From positions 1-56,133 of the forward strand of contig JALHOE010000031.1 of assembly GCA_022843175.1 (NCBI GenBank): 56,133 nucleotides of DNA, given 5' to 3'. Below the pieces are notes generated by a model, which ran no database searches, was not told where the DNA came from, and saw only the letters and a program-made list of their open reading frames with translations. Shown here piece by piece: positions 42,681 through 49,892 of the stretch. The translations under genes were made by a program, and so were the position numbers. This stretch comes from Deltaproteobacteria bacterium. Its GTDB lineage: Bacteria; Myxococcota_A; Polyangia; Polyangiales; JADJMO01. Each line of letters begins with the position of its first letter. The first letter of the stretch is position 1.

Positions 42681-43468
42681 GCCTCCGCCTCCTCACCCTC
42701 GCGCTCATCGCCGAGATAGGCGGCGATGACCTTGGGGTGCTGCTTGACCTCGGTGGGCGTGCCCTCGGCGATGGTGACGCCGTGGTCGAGCACGTGGATG
42801 CGCTCGCAGACGCCCATCACGACCTGCATGTTGTGCTCGACGAGGATGATGGTGAGGTCGTAGGTGTCGCGCAGCCCACGGATCTGCTCCTTGAGCGACT
42901 CGGCCTCGCCGTAGTTCAAGCCCGCGGCGGGCTCGTCGAGGAGCAGGAGCTTCGGTTGCAGCATCAGGGCGCGGGCGATCTCGAGCCGGCGCTGGGAGCC
43001 GTAGGGGAGCGACGTGGCGGGCACGTCTGCGACGTCGAGCAAGCCCATCGCGTCGAGCAGGGTGCGCGCGCGCGCGTCGAGGTCCTTCTCGTCGGACCAG
43101 AAGTGCTTGGTGCGCGCGATCTCCTGCGTGAGCGTGGCCTTGCGCTTGAGCTCCCCGGCGACGAGCACGTTGTCGACGACCGTCATCGACGCGAAGAGGC
43201 GAATGTTCTGGAAGGTGCGGGCCACGCCGCACGCGGCGATCTGCGCCGGAGTCTTGCCCACGAGCTGGGTATCGGAGAGGCGGATCGCGCCGCCGTCCGC
43301 GCGGTAGACGCCCGTGACGAGGTTGAAGACCGTGGTCTTGCCCGCGCCGTTGGGACCGATGAGCCCGAAGATCGAGCCGCGCGGGACGCGAAAGCTCACG
43401 CCGCCGACCGCGCGCAAGCCGCCGAATCGCTTGTCGACGTTCTCGAGCACGAGGAGGTCTTCCGCCAT
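42677..43468 (-). CDS. livG: Branched-chain amino acid ABC transporter ATP-binding protein LivG
   Basis: 263 aa. Walker A GPNGAGKTTVFNLVTGVYR, LivG-type signature SLPYGSQRRLEIARALM, Walker B LLLLDEPAAGLN and ILVEHNMQVVMGVCERIHVLDHG as adjoining parts. First gene of the livGF pair; the permeases and binding protein are not adjacent. Divergent from the histidine kinase gene by 87 bp. Confidence 0.93.
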   Translation of the reverse strand: MAEDLLVLENVDKRFGGLRAVGGVSFRVPRGSIFGLIGPNGAGKTTVFNLVTGVYRADGGAIRLSDTQLVGKTPAQIAACGVARTFQNIRLFASMTVVDNVLVAGELKRKATLTQEIARTKHFWSDEKDLDARARTLLDAMGLLDVADVPATSLPYGSQRRLEIARALMLQPKLLLLDEPAAGLNYGEAESLKEQIRGLRDTYDLTIILVEHNMQVVMGVCERIHVLDHGVTIAEGTPTEVKQHPKVIAAYLGDEREGEEAEA

Positions 43469-43555
43469 TGCGCGCGCGCGGTCTTACTTCATCTGCTGTC
43501 TGCGGTCACGCCGGGCTCCGAGCGGATTCCGTGCCGCGGCATCGAAATTCCGGCG

Positions 43556-45535
43556 ATGGCGTCCGATTCATCTGCTCGGCGCTCCGCGCTCGCTGAGGAC
43601 CGCGCGCTCCAGCGCGTGCGCCTCGGGGCGTTCCTCCGCTGGACGCTGCCGAGCGCGATCGCGTTCGACGTCCTGTTCTTCGTGGCCGGCGCCCGGCTCG
43701 GGAATCCGGCGCTGCTCCTGGCCGGCGTGGACGTGCTCTGCTTCATCGTGGTCCTCCTGGTCGCGCGCCGTTGGCTCGCGCGTGGGGCGCTCGAGGCGAC
43801 CGCAGAGCTCATCGCGTCCGGGCTGTTCGTGATCTGCCTCGTCGCGGCGCCGATCCTCCCGTGGATGCGGCCAGCGCTGCTGCTCATCCCGCTCGTGGCG
43901 ATCACTCTGGTCTTCCCCGACCTCGACGGCGTGCGTCTCCGGCGATTGCTGTTGCTCGGCTTCGTCGCCGAGGCGGCGATCGTCTCGCTGGCGACGTGGA
44001 TGCCGCCGTGGTTGACGCCACCGCCGGCGGGGTTGCAGTCCGCGCTCGTCGTGGGCGCGGTCACGGTTTGCGTCGGGCTCATCTTCCTGTTGCTCTACCT
44101 CGACGCCAAGCGCCTCCGGCGCTCCATCGCCACCGCCGACTTCCACGCGCTCAAGGTGCAGGCGGTCGTCGAGCGCGCGCCGATCGTGATCTTCGCGCTC
44201 GATCGCAGCGGGCGCTTCACCCTCTCGGAGGGGCGTGGGCTCGAGTCGTTCGGCCTGCGCCCCGGCGAGGTCGTCGGCGCCTCCGCCGGCTCGCTCTACC
44301 CCGAGCTGGAGTGGCTGCAGAGCGGGATCGCGCGCGTGCTCGCGGGGACGCAGACCTCGGCCACGGGCAAGCACGGCGACCGAAACCTCGAGGTGCACCT
44401 CCGTCCTCTCGACGACGGCGGCGCGATCGGGATCGGGCTCGACGTCACCGAACGCGAACGCGCCCTTGAGGGCCTGCGTCTGCTCTCGGATGCGAGTCGC
44501 GTGCTCGGCGAGCCGTCCGAGGAGCTGCGCGATGTCCTCGAGCGGGTGGCGCGGGTCGCGGTTCACCAGTTCGCGACCGAGTGCACCATCGATCTCGTCG
44601 ACGACGACGGCCAGCTGCACCCGACGGCGAGCGCGCGCCGGAGCACGCCGGACCTCGAGCCGCGCTCGACGATCTCCGCGGCCCTGCTCCCAGAGGACGG
44701 CCGACCGCTGGGCGTGCTCATGGTCTCTTCGAGCGAGCGGCACTTCGGCGTCGAGGACAGCCGCCTCGCCGAGGATCTCGCGGCGCGCGCGGCGGCGGCG
44801 GTCGCCGCCCGGCGCCTGTACGACGACGCCCAGCGCGCGGTGCGCGTTCGCGACGAGTTCCTCTCGGTCGCCTCCCACGAGCTCAAGACTCCGCTCACGA
44901 CCCTCCGCCTCGAGACCACCGCGCTCGATCGCGCGGCCGAGCGCGGGGATCTCGGGCGTGTGCGGGCCAAGGCCGCCGGGCTGCAACGCCACGTCGAGCG
45001 GGTCAACGCGCTCGTCGACGAGCTGCTCGACGTCGGCCGCCTGCGCGCTGGTCGAATCTCGCTGCACCTGACGGAGACCAACCTCGCGGCGGTCGTCACT
45101 GCGGCGGTCGCTCGGATGGAGCCTGCGCTGGAGCGCGCCGGCTGCGCCGTCGTGATCGAAGCGGTCGGCGACGCCAGCGGATTCTGGGACGCGTCGCGCC
45201 TCGATCAGGTCGTGACCAACCTGCTGTCCAACGCCGCGAAGTACGCCCCCGGCAAGCCGATCGTGGTGTGGATTCGCGACGAGGGAGACGCGGTCGTGCT
45301 CTCGGTCGAGGACCGCGGCATCGGCATCTCGACGGCCGACCAGCAGCGCATCTTCCGCCGCTTCGAGCGCGCGGTGAGCGAACGCAACTACGGCGGGCTA
45401 GGGCTCGGCTTGTTCATCGTGCACGAGCTGGTGTCCGCCCATGGTGGCACGGTCGCGGTGCAGAGCGCGCCGGGTGAGGGAGCAGTGTTCAAGGTTCGGC
45501 TGCCGCGCCGAACACGCGTCAGCCGCGCATCCTGA
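43556..45535 (+). CDS. Membrane-bound sensor histidine kinase (PAS-GAF-HisKA-HATPase)
   Basis: 659 aa from ATG 43556. About six transmembrane helices (residues 25-185), a PAS-like region (ERAPIVIFALDRSGRFTLSEG, ~200-300), a GAF-like region (~310-425), HisKA with SVASHELKTPL (His near 441) and an HATPase domain with N box NLLSNAAKYAPG, G1 DRGIGIS, F box RRFERAV and G2 GGLGLGLFIVHEL. No response regulator gene is adjacent, so it is an orphan kinase. Its position between livGF and livM might suggest a link to transport, but nothing else supports this. Confidence 0.92.
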   Translation: MASDSSARRSALAEDRALQRVRLGAFLRWTLPSAIAFDVLFFVAGARLGNPALLLAGVDVLCFIVVLLVARRWLARGALEATAELIASGLFVICLVAAPILPWMRPALLLIPLVAITLVFPDLDGVRLRRLLLLGFVAEAAIVSLATWMPPWLTPPPAGLQSALVVGAVTVCVGLIFLLLYLDAKRLRRSIATADFHALKVQAVVERAPIVIFALDRSGRFTLSEGRGLESFGLRPGEVVGASAGSLYPELEWLQSGIARVLAGTQTSATGKHGDRNLEVHLRPLDDGGAIGIGLDVTERERALEGLRLLSDASRVLGEPSEELRDVLERVARVAVHQFATECTIDLVDDDGQLHPTASARRSTPDLEPRSTISAALLPEDGRPLGVLMVSSSERHFGVEDSRLAEDLAARAAAAVAARRLYDDAQRAVRVRDEFLSVASHELKTPLTTLRLETTALDRAAERGDLGRVRAKAAGLQRHVERVNALVDELLDVGRLRAGRISLHLTETNLAAVVTAAVARMEPALERAGCAVVIEAVGDASGFWDASRLDQVVTNLLSNAAKYAPGKPIVVWIRDEGDAVVLSVEDRGIGISTADQQRIFRRFERAVSERNYGGLGLGLFIVHELVSAHGGTVAVQSAPGEGAVFKVRLPRRTRVSRAS

Positions 45536-45551
45536 GCTCGACTGCGCGGCG

Positions 45552-45567
45552 TGGCACGACACTTGGA
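45552..45567 (+). promoter_or_regulatory. Possible sigma-54-like promoter upstream of the DUF6600 gene
   Basis: TGGCACG-ACAC-TTGGA matches the -24 element fully, but the -12 element has GG in place of the near-invariant GC. It stands 17 bp before the ATG, which leaves almost no leader. Weak. Confidence 0.25.
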
Positions 45568-45583
45568 GTGATCGACGAGTGCT

Positions 45584-46612
45584 ATGGCCGTTCGCGAGAA
45601 GCCGCCCGGGCGCGGTGGCGCGCGTGCAATCGCTGCGTCGATCGCAGCATTCGGTGCGCTCGCGCTGATCGGCTGTTACGGCCACGTCGTGACGACGGCG
45701 TATGTGCCTCCGCCGCCTCCGCCCCCGCCCGCGGCTGTCGTGGTCTACGACGACGAGGATCCGTCATGTCTCGCGACGTTCGAGCCCGCGCTCGCGCCGT
45801 ACGGCACCTGGGTGGAGGACGAGACCCATGGGTTGATCTGGATCCCCTCGCCCTCGATCGTCGGCGCCGGCTACCGGCCGTACGTGGCCGGCGGGCACTG
45901 GGCGTACTCGAGCGAGGGGTACGTCTTCGTCAGCGACCACTCGTGGGGTTGGGTCACCTATCACTACGGGCGTTGGGTCTACTCGAGCACCCACGGCTGG
46001 GTCTGGGTGCCGGGCGCGCGCTATGCGCCGTCGTGGGTGACGTGGCGCTACGGCGGCGGCTACATCGGGTGGGCGCCGCTGCGCCCGACGTGGCGGTGGC
46101 ACATGCGCGTCGCGTACACCGCGGCCATGCCGCCCCCGCCGCCGTTCGTGTTCGTGCAAACGACCGCGTTCTTCTCCCCGCACCTCACGGTGTTCCTCGC
46201 ACCGCCGAGCATGCACCCGACGCTCTTCAAGACCACGACGCGGTGGATCGCGCCGAGCACGCAGACGTTCCGCGGCCCGCCGCCGAACGTCGCCGGCATC
46301 CCGCATGCGCAGGTCGTCTACGCCACCGTCGCGCCACCGCACGCGGTGCGCAACGTGCCGTTCGGGAAGCCACTCGTGATCCCGCCGGCCGAGCCCGCTC
46401 CGATGCCGAAGCCGCTGCCCCCGATCGTGAAGCCGTTGCCCCCGCCGATCGTCGAGCCGCTGCCCCCGCCGATCGTCAAGCCGCTGCCCCCGCCGATCGT
46501 CAAGCCGTTGCCCCCGCCGATCGTCAAGCCGCTGCCCCCGCCGATCGTGAAGCCTCCGCCGATCAAGAAGCCGCCGAAGCCGGGGTTCGTGAAGCCGCTG
46601 TCGATTCCGTGA
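45584..46612 (+). CDS. DUF6600-type lipoprotein with proline-rich repeat tail
   Basis: 342 aa; lipoprotein signal FGALALIGC, a Pro8 stretch, then tryptophan-rich repeats typical of the family (APYGTWVEDETHGLIWIPS, GGHWAYSSEGYVFVSDHSWGW in parts, YGRWVYSSTHGWVWVPG, YIGWAPL). The C-terminal ~55 residues are tandem KPLPPPIV units. Probably an outer-membrane or periplasmic protein; the Pro tail may span or bind the wall. Function unknown. Confidence 0.82.
   Translation: MAVREKPPGRGGARAIAASIAAFGALALIGCYGHVVTTAYVPPPPPPPPAAVVVYDDEDPSCLATFEPALAPYGTWVEDETHGLIWIPSPSIVGAGYRPYVAGGHWAYSSEGYVFVSDHSWGWVTYHYGRWVYSSTHGWVWVPGARYAPSWVTWRYGGGYIGWAPLRPTWRWHMRVAYTAAMPPPPPFVFVQTTAFFSPHLTVFLAPPSMHPTLFKTTTRWIAPSTQTFRGPPPNVAGIPHAQVVYATVAPPHAVRNVPFGKPLVIPPAEPAPMPKPLPPIVKPLPPPIVEPLPPPIVKPLPPPIVKPLPPPIVKPLPPPIVKPPPIKKPPKPGFVKPLSIP
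46408..46556 (+). repeat. 24-bp tandem repeat coding KPLPPPIV
   Basis: Six near-identical units, the first lacking one codon (KPLPPIV) and the third with Glu for Lys, followed by a decayed KPPPIK unit. Unit length is a multiple of three, so copy changes keep the frame. Confidence 0.85.
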
Positions 46613-46631
46613 GCGTCGTTCGGAGACGCTC
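46611..46631. terminator. Hairpin between convergent DUF6600 and livM genes
   Basis: Perfect 7-bp stem GAGCGTC / GACGCTC with a 7-nt loop, immediately at the DUF6600 stop and 12 bp before the livM stop. No T-run on either strand, so termination here is only plausible. Confidence 0.4.
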
Positions 46632-46642
46632 GCGCGGTTGGG

Positions 46643-47815
46643 TCAGGCCTCGAGCGCGCCGGGGACGCCGCTCTTGCCCTTGGGCTCCTTGTCGACGGGC
46701 TTTCCTCCGTCCTTCTTCTCGAAGAGCTCGCGCTCGCCGAAGATGCCCTCGGGGCGGACGAGCATGACGAGCACGAGGGTGGCGGCGAACAGCGCCATGC
46801 GGAGCGCGGCGGCGTCCATCTTGGCGAAGATCTCCACGCCCGATTGGCCAGCGATCCGCAGGCCCTCCTCGCTCGCGTAGAACACGACGGTGTAGAGGAT
46901 CGCGCCGATCGCGGCGCCGCTCACGCTGCCCGAGCCGCCGAGGATCACCATCGTGATCACCTCGAACGAGCGGTCGAACTTCATGAGTGCGGGGCTGACG
47001 ATGCCGGGGCCGTCGCGCTGGACGGCGAGGAGCGCCCCCGCGATGCCGGCGCCGACGGCGGCAAGGACGAAGGCGGTGACCTTGTAGCGGGCCGGATCGA
47101 CGCCCACCGCGGCCGCGGCGATCTCGTCCTCGCGGACGGCGCGGAGCGCGCGACCGTAGCCGGACCGCTTGAGGCGGAGCGCGAGGAACACGGCGAACGC
47201 GGCGATCCCGACGGTCCAGAAGGGACCGGCGACGCTCGGGACGCCGGTGAAGTCGGTGCCGACGCGCGGGCCCCGGTAACCGAGCGAGCCGCCGAGCGCG
47301 GCGATCGCGCGGGTGATCGGGTTCTGTGCGGTCTCCTCGGCCGTGCCGAGCACCGTGAGGCGGAGGATCTCGCTGAAGCCGAGGGTGACGATCGCGAGGT
47401 AGTCGCCGCGGAGACGGAGCGACGGAAGACCGACGACGAACCCGACCAGCGCGCACACCACGATCACCGGCAGGAGCACCGCCGGCATGATCACCATCGA
47501 CTGGCCGAGGGTGAGGTTGTCGTGCAGCTGCGCGAGCGACAGCCCCATCATCAACGCGACGCGCGCGGCGACCGCGCCGCCGAGGTACGCGCCGAGACCG
47601 ACGAACCCGGCGTGGCCGATGCTGAACTGCCCCGCCATGCCGTTGACGATGTTGAGCGACGTCGCGCCGAGGACGTTGATCGCGCAGATCACCGCGATGT
47701 GCATCCAGAACTTGAGCGCGCGGTCGGCGGAGACCGCCGCGTCGTAGCCGAGGTCGAGCCCGACGCAGACCAGCGCGCCGATGAGGACCATCGCCCACGG
47801 GGGGATCTTCTTCAC
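46643..47815 (-). CDS. livM: Branched-chain amino acid ABC transporter permease LivM
   Basis: 390 aa from GTG 47815, which overlaps the macro-domain stop by 4 bp. Multiple transmembrane helices and LivM motifs: NVLGATSLNIVNGMAGQFSIGHAGF (adjoining parts), GLPSLRLRGDYLAIVTLGF and SGYGRALRAVREDEIAAAAVG, the EAA-like loop contacting the ATPase. The charged C-terminal tail (KKDGGKPVDKEPKGK) is extra. livH and a binding protein are not in the window. Confidence 0.93.
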   Translation of the reverse strand: MKKIPPWAMVLIGALVCVGLDLGYDAAVSADRALKFWMHIAVICAINVLGATSLNIVNGMAGQFSIGHAGFVGLGAYLGGAVAARVALMMGLSLAQLHDNLTLGQSMVIMPAVLLPVIVVCALVGFVVGLPSLRLRGDYLAIVTLGFSEILRLTVLGTAEETAQNPITRAIAALGGSLGYRGPRVGTDFTGVPSVAGPFWTVGIAAFAVFLALRLKRSGYGRALRAVREDEIAAAAVGVDPARYKVTAFVLAAVGAGIAGALLAVQRDGPGIVSPALMKFDRSFEVITMVILGGSGSVSGAAIGAILYTVVFYASEEGLRIAGQSGVEIFAKMDAAALRMALFAATLVLVMLVRPEGIFGERELFEKKDGGKPVDKEPKGKSGVPGALEA

Positions 47816-48369
47816 CGCAGGAGCGCCTCGCCCGCGCGCCGGTAGACGTTGAAGATCGTCGCGTCGAAGAGCGAGAACCGGACGAGCTGCGGCCGGCCGT
47901 GCGCCCGCAGCTCGTCGATCACGGTGCCGAGCGCGATCGGCGCGGCGTCGTCGACGGGATAGCCGTACACGCCGGTGGCGATGGAGGGGAAGGTGATCGA
48001 GCCGAGCGCTCGCTCGCGGGCGATCGCGAGCGCCTCGCGATAGCAGCTCGAGAGCAGCTCGGGCGCCTCGGGCCCCTCGCGGTCGTAGATCGGTCCGACG
48101 CAGTGGATGACGTGCTTGGCTGCGAGCTTGAAGGCCGGCGTGATCACCGCCCCGCCGGTGCGCAGGACGCCGCCCGGCAACGTCTTCTTCAGCGCCTTGC
48201 ACGCGTCGAGGAGCTCGGGGCCCGCCGCGCGGTGGATCGCGCCGTCGACGCCGCCGCCGCCGAGGAGGAGTGCGTTGGCAGCGCTGACGATCGCGTCGGT
48301 GGTTTGGGTGGTGATGTCGCCGACCCAGAGATCGAGCTTACTGTCACCAATCGCGAACGAGTGCTGCAT
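47812..48369 (-). CDS. Macro domain protein (ADP-ribose binding/hydrolysing, YmdB-like)
   Basis: 185 aa, almost only the macro domain: VGDITTQTTDAIVSAANALLLGGGGVDGAIHRAAG (as joined motifs), HVIHCVGPIYDRE, and ITFPSIATGVYGYPVDDAA. These residues bind ADP-ribose; members remove O-acetyl-ADP-ribose or mono-ADP-ribose. Cytoplasmic. It lies between a Mla-type ATPase gene and livM and overlaps both by 4 bp, an odd place for this enzyme. Confidence 0.93.
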   Translation of the reverse strand: MQHSFAIGDSKLDLWVGDITTQTTDAIVSAANALLLGGGGVDGAIHRAAGPELLDACKALKKTLPGGVLRTGGAVITPAFKLAAKHVIHCVGPIYDREGPEAPELLSSCYREALAIARERALGSITFPSIATGVYGYPVDDAAPIALGTVIDELRAHGRPQLVRFSLFDATIFNVYRRAGEALLR

Positions 48370-49103
48370 CAGAGGGGACCTTCGTCGAGGCCGTAAATGA
48401 ACTGCCGAACCGCTGGATTCTGGCTCGTCTTCGCTTCCTCGGTGGTGCCGTCGAAGATGAGGCGCCCCTTATAGAGCATCCCCACCCGGTCGGTCACCGT
48501 GAGGAGTCGGTCGATGTCCGAGGACACCATCACGACCGTGGCGTTGGCGGCCCGCTGCTCGTCGCGGAGCAAGTTGAAGATCTTCTGCGACGTCACTGGA
48601 TCGAGGCCCGCCGCGGGCTCGTCGTAGAGGATGATCGGGGCGCGGGTGACCGTCGCGCGGGCGACGCCGATCCGCTTCTTCTGGCCGCCCGAGAGGCCGC
48701 CCACCGCGCGGGCCTCGAAGCCGGCGAGCGCCATGCGCTGCAGCCGCTCGGCGACGCGGGCCTGGATCTCGTCCTCGGGCAGGTCGTAGAGGCGACGGAG
48801 CGGAAAGGCGATGTTGTCGCCGACCGGCATGTAGTCGAAGAGCGCGTTGTTCTGGAAGAGCATCCCGAACTTGAGCCGGAACTTCCCGAGCTGGAGATCG
48901 TCCATCTTGGTGACGTCCTCGCCGTCGACGAGGATCGCCCCGGAGTCGGGCTTGATCAGCCCGACGATGCTCTTGAGCAGCACGCTCTTGCCCGAAGCGC
49001 CGGGGCCGATGAGGCCGTAGAGGCAGCCGTCGGGCACGTCGAACGTGACGTCGCGGAGGACGGGCTGCGCGTAGGTCTTCGAGACGTGCTCGATCCGGAT
49101 CAT
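48369..49103 (-). CDS. ABC transporter ATP-binding protein, Mla/Ttg2A-like
   Basis: 244 aa. Walker A GPGASGKSVLLKSIVGL, Q-loop FGMLFQNNALFDYMPVGDNI, signature GLSGGQKKRIGVARA and Walker B IILYDEPAAGLDP. The Q-loop style (FQ-ALFD...V..N.AFPLR) is that of MlaF-type phospholipid transporters. No MlaE permease or MlaD is adjacent. Overlaps both neighbours by 4 bp. Confidence 0.85.
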   Translation of the reverse strand: MIRIEHVSKTYAQPVLRDVTFDVPDGCLYGLIGPGASGKSVLLKSIVGLIKPDSGAILVDGEDVTKMDDLQLGKFRLKFGMLFQNNALFDYMPVGDNIAFPLRRLYDLPEDEIQARVAERLQRMALAGFEARAVGGLSGGQKKRIGVARATVTRAPIILYDEPAAGLDPVTSQKIFNLLRDEQRAANATVVMVSSDIDRLLTVTDRVGMLYKGRLIFDGTTEEAKTSQNPAVRQFIYGLDEGPL

Positions 49104-49858
49104 CGAACGGGTACGGGCTCGCGCTCGTCCTTCAGGCGACGCACGCGCACCGCGAGAGCGAGCAGCGCCGCGCCGAGGCCGAACAGGCCGATGAACGCGA
49201 CGCCGAGCACCCAGCGGAGCGTGGGGAGCGAGCCGCGGGTCACGGCGATCGGCCCGAGGTGCGCGAGCTCGCGGTCGCCGGTGAGCGTCATCTGGGGGAC
49301 CTGCACCATCACCACCGCGATGGACTCGGGCGCGAGTCCCGAGACTGCCCCGGCGACGAGCTTGCGCACGTCGTCGGCCTGAATGGGAGGGTTGGCGCTG
49401 CGGTGACGAATGAGCACCGAGGCCGTGGCGCGCAGCGTCTTGCCCTCGGTGGCGAGCGCGGCGACGAGCGGGTCGGTCAGCGGGACGTCGAGGTGAACCC
49501 GCGCGTCGTGCACGCCGTCGATCGAGCCGAGGCTGCGCTCGATCTGCGAGGCCATCGCGGCGATGCGCGCCGCGCGGTCCGCCTCGGGCGACGGGATGAT
49601 GCCGGGCGCGGTGACGACCGCGGAGCGCGGGCGGGGGATCTCCTCGCTCGCGAGCACCGAGATGGCGACCGTGGCCTCGTCGCGGCCGACGACCAGCTTG
49701 AAGCGGCCCTCGGCGGTGGGATCGGCCATCTTCTCGGCGTCGACGTTGGCGCGCGCGAGCGCGACCACGCCGCGGTTGGCGTCGGCCTCGTCGAGGCCGG
49801 CAGCGACCTCGCGGCTGCAACCGAGCGCGAAGACGGCTAGCCCCAGAGCGACGCGCAT
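49100..49858 (-). CDS. SctJ/YscJ (FliF-like) type III secretion inner-ring lipoprotein
   Basis: 252 aa; lipobox FALGC, then LDEADANRGVVALARANVDAEK, the SctJ ring-building motif 1 opening, KLVVGRDEATVAISVLASEEIPRP, an ASQIERSLGSIDGVHDARVHLDVP block and IQADDVRKLVAGAVSGLAPESIAVVMV (read as adjoining motifs). A C-terminal transmembrane helix (LRWVLGVAFIGLFGLGAAL) matches SctJ. No other secretion genes are in the window, so it is an orphan. Coupled to the Mla-type ATPase gene. Confidence 0.85.
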   Translation of the reverse strand: MRVALGLAVFALGCSREVAAGLDEADANRGVVALARANVDAEKMADPTAEGRFKLVVGRDEATVAISVLASEEIPRPRSAVVTAPGIIPSPEADRAARIAAMASQIERSLGSIDGVHDARVHLDVPLTDPLVAALATEGKTLRATASVLIRHRSANPPIQADDVRKLVAGAVSGLAPESIAVVMVQVPQMTLTGDRELAHLGPIAVTRGSLPTLRWVLGVAFIGLFGLGAALLALAVRVRRLKDEREPVPVR

Positions 49859-49892
49859 CTCGGGGGCGTTTCTATCACATCTGCCGGTGCGA

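Noticed and set aside
43469-43555. Regulatory palindrome in the livG-histidine kinase divergent gap
   Set aside because: Only short GC-rich complementarities of the kind expected by chance were seen.
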